Of a DNA stretch of 64,000 nucleotides, positions 7,969 through 19,565 are shown piece after piece (the first letter of the stretch is position 1; every line of letters begins with the position of its first letter). Under the pieces are notes generated by a model that ran no database searches, was not told where the DNA came from, and worked only from the letters and a program-made list of their open reading frames with translations. The translations under genes and the position numbers were made by a program. The stretch is from Sphingosinicella microcystinivorans (lineage in GTDB: Bacteria > Pseudomonadota > Alphaproteobacteria > Sphingomonadales > Sphingomonadaceae): contig NZ_CP116005.1 of NCBI RefSeq assembly GCF_027941835.1, forward strand, positions 2,247,501-2,311,500, given 5' to 3'.

Positions 7969-8862
7969 CTATGCCGCTTCACGAAGCTGCACGATCCGCT
8001 GAAACTCGGCCAGCAGTTCGGGATGGTGGCGGGCCAGATGGTGAACCACGCGCACGTTCTCCGTCAAGCGGGCGAGATAGCCGGTCGCCAGCACCAAATC
8101 GAGGTGGTCCATGCCGTAGCTCTGTTCGATCATGCGGAACTCGCGGTCGATATTGGTCGCCTCGCGCTCCATATGCTCGATCTGTTCGTCACTGAGGCCG
8201 CGCACCGCTTTGCGCTTTTCGCTGGTCAACAGGTGCTGCGGTGTGGCGGCAACAAGCGATTTGGCATACGTCCAAGAAAACCGGTTCATCGCGATCATGG
8301 TTTCGGCGACTTCGATCTGGCGCATCGGGCGTAGCTTCTTCATTTCGCGAAAGGTGTTGAGCGGCACCATCCGGTCTTGCAGCAGCTTCGCCACTTCATC
8401 GCAAATGCCGTCCAGCAAGCGCCGTTTGCTGCGAATGCTCGAAATGTTGACGTTCAGCGCACGCGCAAGGCGCTCCTCCGAAACGCCCTTCTCAAGCGCC
8501 TTCAGGATCATCTTGTGCTCCTGAACGATAGCCATGCGGCTGATGCGCTTGTTGTAGGTGATGGCTTCATCATCGGTGGCCACAAGGCAGACAACATCGT
8601 CGTCACCGCGCGCTTTCAGAACGTCGATGCGGATATGTCCATCAAGCAGCCGGTATCGCTCCGCGTCTCCCGGCACGCGAACCACGACTGGCGGCTCTAT
8701 GATACCGACTTCGCGGATAGACGCTGCGATCTGGCCATATTTGGGCGACTTCCGCGTTGATTCGGGAATTGTGCGCAGAAGCTCGATTTCGCCAAGCGGA
8801 ATCCGCAGGCTGGTCGGCTCGAATGCCAGCTTGATTTTGCGCTGTCTATTGGCCCGGCTCAT
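7969..8862 (-). CDS. ParB/RepB-like protein, second of a pair
   Basis: A 297-residue protein with a ParB-type N-terminal domain (about residues 15-110; REVGIIEPPVVVRV, then LDGHIRIDVLKARG in the place of the ParB GERR box). A helix-turn-helix follows (ERLARALNVNISSIRSKRRL), then a C-terminal region like that of plasmid RepB proteins. The Arg-rich CTP-binding box is weak. The start lies in an ATGA overlap with the preceding ParB-like gene, which has exactly the same length. No ParA or replication gene accompanies it, so classical plasmid partition is unlikely. The role alongside the recombinase is unknown. Confidence 0.75.
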   Translation of the reverse strand: MSRANRQRKIKLAFEPTSLRIPLGEIELLRTIPESTRKSPKYGQIAASIREVGIIEPPVVVRVPGDAERYRLLDGHIRIDVLKARGDDDVVCLVATDDEAITYNKRISRMAIVQEHKMILKALEKGVSEERLARALNVNISSIRSKRRLLDGICDEVAKLLQDRMVPLNTFREMKKLRPMRQIEVAETMIAMNRFSWTYAKSLVAATPQHLLTSEKRKAVRGLSDEQIEHMEREATNIDREFRMIEQSYGMDHLDLVLATGYLARLTENVRVVHHLARHHPELLAEFQRIVQLREAA

Positions 8863-9752
8863 TGCACGCTGATCCTGACTTTCTGAATCCGATCCGCGAG
8901 GCTGGTCGGTATCGTCGCCAGACCTTCATCTTCGAGCAGCGCGACGAAACTTTCGTCGTTCGATAGCTGGCTCAATGCCTCGACGATAAAAACGAGGCGA
9001 TTGCGGGTTGCCTCTGTCTTTCGGATCATCATGCGCTTGCGTTCGGTGTCTTCCTGAAATGCCTTGACCAGCCCCTCGGGCGTCGTTGCCGCATCCTTGC
9101 CGACAAGCCGGTTTAGCTTGGCCGCTTTGCCAGAGCGTTTGCGAACCTCGACCAAACGGCGTGCTGCGATAAGTGCGCGTCCGCGTAGCAGATTATCTTC
9201 ATAAGCCTTGTGAAGCGCCGCCTGCACGCCCTGATCGTCGGCTTCGCAGATTTCGAGGGCGACGGATATGGGAAGATAGCCCGCCTCCACGGCGGCAACG
9301 AGTCGCCGCTCGCCGCGTTCCAACAGCCTTCCCACTATATAGACATAGTTGGCGGAAAGGCCGGTCATGGCGGCGATTTCGTTGTCGGAATAGCCGCGCC
9401 CGCGCATCCCGAGGATGTCTTGCAACAGGTCCACGGCCTGATGCTGACGGCGGGCGCAATTCTCGACGAGACTGGCAACGAAGCAATCTTCCTGATCGGC
9501 GGTCACGATCAGCGCGGGCACTTCGGCCTGACCGAGTTGGCGGAAGGCTTCAAGGCGGCCCTGACCACAGACAAGATCGTAGAGCGGTCCATCGTCTCCA
9601 TGGCGGCTGGTGACGGTTATCGGGCGCTTGAGGCCGACTTCGGCGATGTTCTCGACGATGCCCTTGAAGACCTTCTTGTTGCGAAGGCGCGGATTGACGA
9701 CGGTGATCCGGTCAATCGGGATCATCTCGACGCGCTGGGCGGGCAGTGCCAC
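8859..9752 (-). CDS. ParB-like protein, first of a pair
   Basis: A 297-residue protein with a clear ParB N-terminal domain: ITVVNPRLRNKK, then IAEVGLKRPITV, then VCGQGRLEAFRQLG (the GERR-box equivalent). ENCARRQHQAVDLL follows, and then a helix-turn-helix (YSDNEIAAMTGLSANYVYIV). It starts with GTG two bases after the recombinase stop; an internal ATG at 9725 is an alternative. It is coupled by ATGA to a diverged paralogue of identical length. A DNA-binding or DNA-sliding partner of the recombinase is a reasonable guess, but no function is demonstrated for the trio as far as I know. Confidence 0.8.
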   Translation of the reverse strand: MALPAQRVEMIPIDRITVVNPRLRNKKVFKGIVENIAEVGLKRPITVTSRHGDDGPLYDLVCGQGRLEAFRQLGQAEVPALIVTADQEDCFVASLVENCARRQHQAVDLLQDILGMRGRGYSDNEIAAMTGLSANYVYIVGRLLERGERRLVAAVEAGYLPISVALEICEADDQGVQAALHKAYEDNLLRGRALIAARRLVEVRKRSGKAAKLNRLVGKDAATTPEGLVKAFQEDTERKRMMIRKTEATRNRLVFIVEALSQLSNDESFVALLEDEGLATIPTSLADRIQKVRISVQ

Positions 9753-9754
9753 AG

Positions 9755-11326
9755 CTATGCCGCCTGCCGGAATGGCACGCGCTGCGCCAAGGCGAAAAAG
9801 CCGTCCAGCGTGTCGAAACGGAAAGCGTCAAGCGACAGGCCATTATGATCGGCCAACCGCAGGACGCCTTCGGCAAGGGTCATGCGCGGCAAAACATAGA
9901 AGTCGTGCGCGGTCATGTTGTCCTCATCCATCCTGACGCAGATAGTGAGGTCGGGGCGCAAGCTCTCGTCGAGTCGGATTTTCCAGCGACGAAAGCCGCC
10001 GCGGGTCAGCTTGCACCGGGCGATGACGATGGATGCGGAGATCTCATCGTTGATTGTCAGCGTGTCATCTTCGAGATTCTGGATCGCGCTGCCGCCAATG
10101 GCGCGCACGCCCTCGATCACGTTCCGAACAATCGACGGGTGCATCCGGCGCAAGGCGCGGTTGATCTCGATGTAGCGATAATCGTGGTCGGGAATGAACC
10201 CGACCAGCGAGTAGGCGCGCAACAGGCTGCCAAAGCGGGACTGATAGGCGCTGCTGGACGGCCCATCCTCGAACTCGTCGATGATAAGGCCTGACAAGTA
10301 TCCGTTCTTTTTCAGAATCTCCGACAGCATCGCCAGCAGTTCATCGTCAGTCAGACGCTTCGACCGCCCCTCTATGATGCTCCCGGCTTGGTCGAATAGC
10401 TCCTGCGACACGATGGCGGGAAAAGCTTGGTCGTGCCTGATCCAGTCCGATGGATCGTTGCGAACGTGCCGGTTCTTCAGCTTGAAGGATGTGCGGCCCC
10501 AGACGTTGTGACCGGCATATTTGTCGTTGATGAGGATTTGGTGCACCGCACCGCGTGTCCATTCACGCCCCAGGTCGGACATGATGCCCTGCCCATTGAG
10601 CCACTCGGCAATCTGCCTTTCCGAATTGCTGTCCTCGACAAACAGGCGATAAATTTCGCGGACGGTGGCGACTTCCTCTTCTGGCCCATGCACCAGCACG
10701 ACGCGATCCGTGGCAATGCTCTTGTGTTCGCCCCGCTCAAGCACGCCCTTGTGCTGGCCGCGCTCATCGACAAGCATTCGACGAAAACCGAAGCCGGGCG
10801 CGCCACCTTGCCGATAGCCAAGGCTGATGAGGCGGCATTGGCCCGCGAAAACCTTGACCGACAATTCGCGGCTATATTCCCCGGCCATCGCTCGCTTGAC
10901 GGTCTTGATGATCGACGAACCTATGGTGCCGTCATTCTCGAATTGCTCGGCGATGTAATGAACGGTGATCCCGGCGCGCTTGCAGCGCAATTCGTAATAG
11001 GCGGCTTCGTCGGGGTCTTGGAAACGGCCCCAGCGGCTCACGTCATAAACAAGGATCGCCTCGAAATCGACGTTGCCGCTGTCAATATCGGCGAGAAGCT
11101 GTTGCAGGGAATCGCGCCCGCCAATCTGGAGGCCGCTTTTACCTTCATCGGCATAGGTGCGGACAATCTCGAATCCGCGCTTCTCGGCATAGGCGCGAAT
11201 TGCTGTCGCCTGATTGTCAGTCGAATATTGCTGATGATCGGTGGACATACGGACATATTCAGCGGCCCGCTTTGGCGTCTGGCCGTCTGATTGAATATCG
11301 CCGGTTGTCCTCCATTCTATGACCAT
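9755..11326 (-). CDS. Serine recombinase heading the ParB-pair operon
   Basis: A 523-residue serine recombinase. The motif YVRMS near residue 30 carries the catalytic Ser, and YDVSRWGRF is the active-site helix equivalent. A recombinase domain follows (YRQGGAPGFGFRR, then NDKYAGHNVWGR). There is no zinc ribbon; instead a long C-terminal part (RRWKIRLDESLRPDL, then VLPRMTLAEGVLRL) is unfamiliar to me. The start at 11326 was chosen because the frame upstream has no family features and would overlap the divergent gene at 11404. It is the first gene of a three-gene unit with two ParB-like proteins and is unlike the recombinase at 2213. Confidence 0.85.
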   Translation of the reverse strand: MVIEWRTTGDIQSDGQTPKRAAEYVRMSTDHQQYSTDNQATAIRAYAEKRGFEIVRTYADEGKSGLQIGGRDSLQQLLADIDSGNVDFEAILVYDVSRWGRFQDPDEAAYYELRCKRAGITVHYIAEQFENDGTIGSSIIKTVKRAMAGEYSRELSVKVFAGQCRLISLGYRQGGAPGFGFRRMLVDERGQHKGVLERGEHKSIATDRVVLVHGPEEEVATVREIYRLFVEDSNSERQIAEWLNGQGIMSDLGREWTRGAVHQILINDKYAGHNVWGRTSFKLKNRHVRNDPSDWIRHDQAFPAIVSQELFDQAGSIIEGRSKRLTDDELLAMLSEILKKNGYLSGLIIDEFEDGPSSSAYQSRFGSLLRAYSLVGFIPDHDYRYIEINRALRRMHPSIVRNVIEGVRAIGGSAIQNLEDDTLTINDEISASIVIARCKLTRGGFRRWKIRLDESLRPDLTICVRMDEDNMTAHDFYVLPRMTLAEGVLRLADHNGLSLDAFRFDTLDGFFALAQRVPFRQAA

Positions 11327-11403
11327 CACGGTCGCGCCTTCATTTTGCCCAGTTATTTTCTCGCTGTCTGCTCGGGCCTCCCTAACAGCAAATGGGTGGC
11401 AAC

Positions 11404-11754
11404 ATGTTTCCAAAGAAGGGCAGTTCTTTTCCGGTCGGGCGCGACGCACTGACCGATTCCGAATTCGCGCAAGTGATCGCCTCGGCTTTGAAGATCGAGT
11501 TCGGATCGACACGCAACGGCGCGAAGATGATTATGAAGTGGACAGGTGTTAGCCAGCGCACGGCAAAAAACTGGCTGAACGGCACCAACGCGCCGAACGG
11601 CGTGCATCTGATTCTATTGGCACGAGAATCCAATGCGGTGCTGAAAGCCATAATGCTTTTGGCCGAAAGACCTGAAATGTCATTAGGGGCCAGCCTGCTA
11701 TCGTTGAGGCGCGTGCTGGCGGAAACGATGACCGCGCTCGATCAGATGATATGA
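11404..11754 (+). CDS. Small helix-turn-helix protein, divergent from the recombinase
   Basis: A 116-residue protein with a probable helix-turn-helix at about residues 35-60 (GAKMIMKWTGVSQRTAKNWLNG), a typical phage- or element-type recognition layout. It is divergent from the recombinase operon with about 75 bases between starts, so it may regulate it. The ATG at 11404 has GGTGG just upstream; an ATG at 11392 is also possible. It ends before a hairpin shared with the convergent ardC-like gene. Confidence 0.65.
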   Translation: MFPKKGSSFPVGRDALTDSEFAQVIASALKIEFGSTRNGAKMIMKWTGVSQRTAKNWLNGTNAPNGVHLILLARESNAVLKAIMLLAERPEMSLGASLLSLRRVLAETMTALDQMI

Positions 11755-11833
11755 CCTGACCAAACTTCTTGCCGTAGGCGGCGACCAAGGGCCGCAGCCC
11801 AAACAAGGGTTGGGTGGGTGGGGCAAATGAAGT

Positions 11834-11853
11834 GGCCGCCCTTTGGGGCGGCC
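11834..11853. terminator. Hairpin between convergent genes
   Basis: GGCCGCCC-TTTG-GGGCGGCC forms a perfect 8-bp stem between the stop of the small HTH gene (11754) and the stop of the ardC-like gene (11870). There is no strong T-run on either side. It probably serves as a bidirectional terminator. Confidence 0.55.
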
Positions 11854-11869
11854 TCTATCATCGGCAGCG

Positions 11870-12772
11870 TTATGCCGCCTGTTGCACTTCCTCTGGGCTT
11901 GCAAGCTGGTGAAGATATGCAACGGCGCGTTCGGCGTAGGCGGCTGCCTGCACAATGGCGCGGGTGTCGTTTTGCAGCACCTTGATCCAACTCGCGATAT
12001 AGCTGGCGTGATCCGGGCGCGGCTCGATGCAAAGCCCAAGGTCGGCAGCAAGATATGCCGCGCCAAGCTCAGCACAAAGTTCTTCGCGGGCATACCCTTC
12101 ATCGCCCCATTTCTCGCGGCCAAAACTGCGATCAAGACGGCTCTCATGGCGAGTCCAATGCACTGTTTCATGGCCCCTTGTGGCGTAATATCCGTGGGCG
12201 TCATGGAAAGCTGCAAAGGGCGGTAGCTGGATGCGGTCGGCTGACGGCATATAATATGCCTTGTCGCCGCCGTGGTTCACGGTCGCGGGGATGCTGGCAA
12301 AGAATGCCTCGGCGGCTGCAATGCGCCCCACTTCCGGCGCGGGTTCCGGCACGATATGAAACCGTTCGGGCAAGCCGTCGATCTGCGCCACGTTGAACAC
12401 GGTGTAGGTTTTGAGGAACCGGAACGCCTGTTCGCGATCCTCGCCGCTGGCATCATCATGCACGGTCTTGGTGCTATCGCCATAGTAGACCACGGTTGCC
12501 CCCGGTTCGCCCTTGCGCACCTGTGCGCCCAAGGCTTGCGCCTGCTTGTAGGTCATCCATGACGGGCTGACAAAGCCGGCCGCCTGCGCCTCTATCCACA
12601 ACAACAGGACGTTGATTCCGCGATAGGGCTGGCCGGTGGCGCGCAAAGGGCGGGTCCGCCCCGATGCGGCCATATCGCCGCCGCTCCACGGTTTTGCCCA
12701 AGGGCACGTGCCCTGCTCAAGCTCGGTCAAAATGCGGTCGGTGATGCGGCTATGGGGGTCTTGCTTGGTCAT
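11870..12772 (-). CDS. ArdC-like antirestriction protein with zincin domain
   Basis: A 300-residue protein. The N-terminal part (about residues 1-135; RILTELEQGTCPWAKPW, then RGINVLLLW, then SPSWMTYKQA) is the ssDNA-binding ArdC domain (DUF1738). The C-terminal zincin-like metallopeptidase domain carries HETVH at residues 201-205. ArdC proteins of conjugative plasmids protect incoming DNA from host restriction. The start at 12772 gives the canonical MTKQDPHSRIT beginning. Its presence fits a mobilizable element. Lies downstream of a 361-base gene-free stretch. Confidence 0.88.
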   Translation of the reverse strand: MTKQDPHSRITDRILTELEQGTCPWAKPWSGGDMAASGRTRPLRATGQPYRGINVLLLWIEAQAAGFVSPSWMTYKQAQALGAQVRKGEPGATVVYYGDSTKTVHDDASGEDREQAFRFLKTYTVFNVAQIDGLPERFHIVPEPAPEVGRIAAAEAFFASIPATVNHGGDKAYYMPSADRIQLPPFAAFHDAHGYYATRGHETVHWTRHESRLDRSFGREKWGDEGYAREELCAELGAAYLAADLGLCIEPRPDHASYIASWIKVLQNDTRAIVQAAAYAERAVAYLHQLASPEEVQQAA

Positions 12773-13133
12773 GGTGTTTACTCCCTTCCAATCCGCGCAG
12801 CGGGTTATGCCGCGCATGACCCCTGCCGACCCGGCGAGGGGCGGAGAGAGAGGGAGCAAGGTCCGGTGCCGGGGGTGGTGCGGGCGCAGCGCAGCGAGCC
12901 ACGGCCCCAAGGCGGCACCTTGCAGGGAGAGAGAGGCAGCGCCTCTTTCTTCCTCTGGTATGGGAAAGTTTGCGCCGCTGGCGGCGCTCAATGCAGGGCG
13001 GGCGTGCCCGCCCTATCCCGCGTCAGGGATGGCAACCCGCATGGGCGGAAACGGCACAGCCGGTTCCGTTGCGCCAGCGATACAGCCCGGCCCGAAGGGG
13101 GCGCTCAAAAAGCTGCTGAACTGAAATCCAGAT
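12773..13133. other. Gene-free stretch with hairpins
   Basis: No supported gene. Two strong hairpins are visible close together: GCGCCGC-TG-GCGGCGC near 12972-12987 and GGGCGGGC-GT-GCCCGCCC near 12996-13013. These could end transcription from the Fic gene side or act in the ardC leader. The region must also contain the ardC promoter. Confidence 0.4.
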
Positions 13134-14243
13134 TCAATCCGCAGCATCCGAAGTCAGCGAATAGCTCGTGCTGCGCCCGCCAGCAGCGTCTTTGACAAGA
13201 ACGCCACGCTGCACCAGATCATTGATGTCCCGCAAGGCCGTGTCGGACGATGCCTTGGTGATCGCCGCCCATTTGGCATTGGTCAGCTTGCCCTCGAAGC
13301 CATCGAGTAGCCGGTTGATGACCTTGCGCTGACGGTCGTTCAAGGGCTGTCCCGCGACCGATTCCCAGAACCGCGCCTTACGCATGACGCTGGCAAGGAT
13401 GGTTTCGGCTCCGTCGAACGCCCGATCAAGGCAGCCGATAAACCACAACAGCCAGGGCGTAATGTCCAAACCGCCCTTCTGCGTCGATTCCAACATATTG
13501 TAGTAAGCTTTGCGCTCGGTGCGGATTTGCGCGGACATGCTGTAGAATCGCTGCGCAGTGCCCTCCGCGCGTGCCAGTGCAAGATCGGCGATGGCCCGCG
13601 CGATGCGTCCGTTGCCATCATCGAAGGGGTGGATGGTGACAAACCATAGATGCGCGATTCCGGCTTTCAGGACCGGATCAGGCGTTGCCGTCTCAAACCA
13701 CTCAAGGAAGCGCGCCATTTCATCATCCAGCCGGTCGGATGCCGGGGCTTCATAGTGGACGCGCTCACGGCCAATCGGCCCCGAGACAACCTGCATCGGC
13801 CCCCCTTCGGGTTTGCGCCACGCGCCCACGGTGATGCGGCTCATGCCGCTACGCCCGGTGGGGAACAGCGCCGCGTGCCAGCCGAATAGCCGTTCGGTGG
13901 TTAGTGGCTCGGCATAGTTCTGCGTAGCGTCCAGCATCATTTCCACGACGCCTTCGACATTGCGATCCGCTTCGACCAAGCCGCCGATGTCCATGCCGAG
14001 ACGGCGGGCGATAGAGGAACGCACCTGCTCCCTGTCCAGCACCTCGCCCTCGATTTCGCTGGATTTGATAACGTCCTCGGTGAGCGCATGAAGCACGGCT
14101 TCCTCGCGTAGCGGGAAGCCAAGCGCCTCCATGCGTCCGATCAACCGCCCCTGCCGGTGACGCACGGCGGCAAGCGGCTGAGCAAGCTGCTCGTCGCTCC
14201 AATGCAGGTTAGGCCAATCTGACAGTTCATGGATATATGCCAT
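13134..14243 (-). CDS. Fic-family protein (AMPylase type) with winged-helix tail
   Basis: A 369-residue Fic protein. The active-site motif HPFDDGNGRIAR is at residues 205-216 with the catalytic His205. The N-terminal segment SSEIEG (residues 61-66) matches the inhibitory (S/T)xxxE(G/N) motif of self-inhibited Fic proteins. The C-terminal part (NRLLDGFEGKLTNAKWAAIT) looks like a winged helix for DNA binding. Fic enzymes transfer AMP to target hydroxyls; the target here is unknown. The start at 14243 (MAYIHELSDWPN) is typical, and an operator-like palindrome lies just upstream of it, making the ATG at 14279 less likely. Confidence 0.88.
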   Translation of the reverse strand: MAYIHELSDWPNLHWSDEQLAQPLAAVRHRQGRLIGRMEALGFPLREEAVLHALTEDVIKSSEIEGEVLDREQVRSSIARRLGMDIGGLVEADRNVEGVVEMMLDATQNYAEPLTTERLFGWHAALFPTGRSGMSRITVGAWRKPEGGPMQVVSGPIGRERVHYEAPASDRLDDEMARFLEWFETATPDPVLKAGIAHLWFVTIHPFDDGNGRIARAIADLALARAEGTAQRFYSMSAQIRTERKAYYNMLESTQKGGLDITPWLLWFIGCLDRAFDGAETILASVMRKARFWESVAGQPLNDRQRKVINRLLDGFEGKLTNAKWAAITKASSDTALRDINDLVQRGVLVKDAAGGRSTSYSLTSDAAD

Positions 14244-14244
14244 T

Positions 14245-14325
14245 ATCACCGCGTCCTTTGCGGTGATTGTAGCGGTCATTCACTGCAAAAGGCAAGAATA
14301 TTCACCGGATAATGTGCGGTGAATA
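14245..14325. promoter_or_regulatory. Two matching operator-like palindromes upstream of fic
   Basis: TCACCG-N9-CGGTGA occurs twice: ATCACCG at 14245-14251 with CGGTGAT at 14261-14267, and TATTCACCG at 14299-14307 with CGGTGAATA at 14317-14325. Half-sites and the 9-base spacer are the same in both. They lie directly in front of the Fic start, so autoregulation by the winged-helix domain of the Fic protein is plausible. Confidence 0.65.
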
Positions 14326-14387
14326 GATAGACTAATCGCCGCAACAAAGGTATCAAGATGACCTGCGCTGGAAGCCTGTCCTACCCC

Positions 14388-17012
14388 TTAGGGCAATCGG
14401 ACCGAATTTTGCCGTTGTCGCAGATCGTTGGCCCAAACGGCCAGTGCGTTGATTTCATCGGCAAGGGCATCTGGTCTTGGAAGGGGCCGGTTCAATGCCG
14501 GTGCAGCGCTGTGCAGTAACTCCGAACACCGCTGAAATCCGTCGCGCATGGATTCACAGTCGGCGACTGTGATTGCGGTTAACTTGACGAGGCCGGGCGT
14601 TTTAACCTCGTTGGACAGACGGCGGATCACATGGCCGACGGCTTCCTCAACCGCGATTTCCCATGTGTCTCGCAGTGATCCGGCAATGGATTTCACTGTT
14701 TCACGCCACTTGTCCTGATCGCCCTGATCGAAGTGATAGCGTTCGTTGCCAAGCTGGTTGGTCAAGCTGGCGGTAATGTCTGTGACGCGCCGCGCCTTGA
14801 ATGGAGGCTCACTGCGACAAAACCCGGCCTTGTCGCTCCCACGACTGACAGAACTGACCGCAACCTGCGGCGTCGGGTCCATCTCTTTCGCGGCTCGATC
14901 TAACTCGAACAGAAAAGCAAGGTCATGCGTGAACACGATAACCTGTCGGTTCGCGGCCTCCGCGATCAGCCGCTTGGCGACGGCCTCGCGATGCATGTGG
15001 TCGAGCGAAGACACAGGATCGTCAAAGACGATGCCAGATTTGTTCTCGGTCGTGGCGAGTTCCGCCATGAACGCGGCCAAGGCGACGCATCGATGCTCGC
15101 CCTCGCTCAAGACCTGCCCCACCGATGCAGTCGGTTTGCGAGTCAGTGCAACCTTGAAGCGTGGCACGCCCTGCACGCTGTTCTGCTGGCGCAACTCGAC
15201 GGCAAGCCCTGCAATCTCGAAACTCGCCACCTCACGTGCAAACTGCGCGCGCAGCGCATCCGTTACCAATGCCTGCGCAACTTCCGTGCTTTTAGTGGTG
15301 ATGCGGTTGGTTGCGGTATCGCGCTGTGCTGCTTCAAGCGCCTTGATCTGTTTCAGGCGCTCGATCTGCGCCAGCACGTCGGCCTTGATGCCGTTGAGCC
15401 ATTGACGGTCGGCAAGCTCGGTGCGCTCGGCGATCAGCGCCGCGCGCGCTGGGGAATCGGCCTCTGCCACAAGTGCTTCGCCGCGCGCCTCAAGGTCTGC
15501 CACCTGATCGACCAACGCCTGACGCGGCAAGGCGACCAGTTTCACATTGATGATAGCGGTGGGGTCCGCATGACGGCGACCGATCTGGCGATGACGCCAG
15601 AGGGCGTGCAGGCCCGCACGTCTGACCTCGGTTGCCAGCGCATCCTGACGCAAATCGTCACGGATGGTCGCCACGATGGCGGCAAGTTCGGCCAGCGTCA
15701 GTCCGTTTCCTGCGAATGCCGTAACGGCGTCGTCATAGGCTGTGCGCGCGGTATCAGCTCGCTGCTGACTGTCGTCGCGCACGAAAGTCTCGAAGCGATT
15801 GAGGCGATCGGCGGCTTGTGGGGTCAGTTCCTGCTGGCACAGGACGCAAAGGCTGCCGGGATCGGTGACGGGAAAATCCCGCTCGGGATAGGCCGCCTCA
15901 ACCGAAAAGGCCCGCGCGCTTTCCCACAGCGATTGCCACACCTCGGAGCCGATATGGGGTAACGGCTCGCCCGCAAACAGTGCACCGGAAGCGGCCTCCG
16001 CCGCTCGCCGCGCCGCTTCACTATCGGTCGCCAGTCGGCGCAGTGCGGCGGCGCTGTCATCACCGATGGCGGCAACCAGTCCGTCCAGCCGGGCAATGTA
16101 TCCCTCGACCTTGGCTTTCAACGCGGCAAGCTGGCGGGCCGCGCGCGAGGGATCACCGGCCAGGTCGGCGGTGAGTTGCGCGAGCCTGTCCTGTTCGGCC
16201 TGCGTGAGAGTCGCTAGCGCTTCCACGGCGGTTGGATCGGTGTTTGCGGCAAGGCGCGCCAGAAGCTGACCAACTTTGCTGGTGGGGCTGCATGTCGGGG
16301 TCTTGATGCTCTGCGGCGTCTGCGCCTGTAGCTGGGTGATTTCAGCAGCGAGTTTGTCTTTGACCGACTTACAGAGCTGAGCCAGCGCGCTCAGCAGTTT
16401 GAGCGGGAACGGCGTGTAGGCCACGTCGTTGGTTTCATCGACGTGGATGTTGGCGGTGCGGGAATCAAAGACGCTTACAGCGGACAACGCCGTATCGGCA
16501 GGCTGGCCAAGCTGCCATGCGCATGTGCGGTTCTGTCCGCTGATCGCGTATTCAATGGTGGCGCTCGGGGTGCCGGGCTGAGCGTCGTAGATGTCGGGGA
16601 TGATTTCCTCGCCACGCCCCGAGATGCGCGCCCTGCACGCGCGTTTCAGGATACGGGCGTAGCCGGATTTTCCGGATCCATTATCGCCATAGATGATGGT
16701 CAGACCAACACGGTGAAGGGACAGCCTCTGATCGGGAGCCAAGGCGTTGACATGGCGCACGTCATGCACCTGCCGCAGATAGACTTCGCCCTGATCGCGG
16801 TTGGGGTCGCGCAAGTGTGCCGCTTCCAACGGCACTGCGTGACCGCCGCCTTTGCAGATCAATACAAGTTCATCGAGCCCGGCGGCATCAACACTGCCCT
16901 CTGCCGCAAGCCTGCGCAACGCATCGCGTTGCCAGCCCGGACTGTCTGCGGTCCATGCAAGGATATTGGCCAGCGCCTCGGCTTCGGTCGTCATGCAGCC
17001 CCCAAAATCCAT
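14388..17012 (-). CDS. ABC/SMC-type AAA ATPase with coiled coil
   Basis: An 874-residue ATPase. Walker A GDNGSGKS lies at about residues 109-116, a long Ala/Leu/Gln-rich coiled-coil middle follows, and the ABC-type signature LSEGEHRCVAL and Walker B GIVFDDPVSSLD lie near residues 640-675. The His switch is in VIVFTHDLAF. The layout is that of AAA_13 proteins such as RloC and PrrC-type guards and RecN/SMC relatives. No HNH or ACNase motif was recognised at the C terminus. The ATG at 17012 directly follows the helicase stop (TGAATG); an ATG at 16994 is an alternative. Probably part of the defence operon; mechanism unknown. Confidence 0.8.
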   Translation of the reverse strand: MDFGGCMTTEAEALANILAWTADSPGWQRDALRRLAAEGSVDAAGLDELVLICKGGGHAVPLEAAHLRDPNRDQGEVYLRQVHDVRHVNALAPDQRLSLHRVGLTIIYGDNGSGKSGYARILKRACRARISGRGEEIIPDIYDAQPGTPSATIEYAISGQNRTCAWQLGQPADTALSAVSVFDSRTANIHVDETNDVAYTPFPLKLLSALAQLCKSVKDKLAAEITQLQAQTPQSIKTPTCSPTSKVGQLLARLAANTDPTAVEALATLTQAEQDRLAQLTADLAGDPSRAARQLAALKAKVEGYIARLDGLVAAIGDDSAAALRRLATDSEAARRAAEAASGALFAGEPLPHIGSEVWQSLWESARAFSVEAAYPERDFPVTDPGSLCVLCQQELTPQAADRLNRFETFVRDDSQQRADTARTAYDDAVTAFAGNGLTLAELAAIVATIRDDLRQDALATEVRRAGLHALWRHRQIGRRHADPTAIINVKLVALPRQALVDQVADLEARGEALVAEADSPARAALIAERTELADRQWLNGIKADVLAQIERLKQIKALEAAQRDTATNRITTKSTEVAQALVTDALRAQFAREVASFEIAGLAVELRQQNSVQGVPRFKVALTRKPTASVGQVLSEGEHRCVALAAFMAELATTENKSGIVFDDPVSSLDHMHREAVAKRLIAEAANRQVIVFTHDLAFLFELDRAAKEMDPTPQVAVSSVSRGSDKAGFCRSEPPFKARRVTDITASLTNQLGNERYHFDQGDQDKWRETVKSIAGSLRDTWEIAVEEAVGHVIRRLSNEVKTPGLVKLTAITVADCESMRDGFQRCSELLHSAAPALNRPLPRPDALADEINALAVWANDLRQRQNSVRLP

Positions 17013-19554
<2,542 letters not shown>

Positions 19555-19565
<11 letters not shown>

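Noticed and set aside
8861-8876. ATTGCACGCTGATCCT matches the IS21 right end exactly over 16 bases
   Set aside because: It encodes the last residues of the first ParB-like protein. About one such match is expected by chance between two points in 64 kb.
7969-9752. Reading the two ParB-like genes as a plasmid partition or replication (repABC) locus
   Set aside because: There is no ParA/RepA ATPase and no RepC initiator, and the genes are coupled to a recombinase instead.
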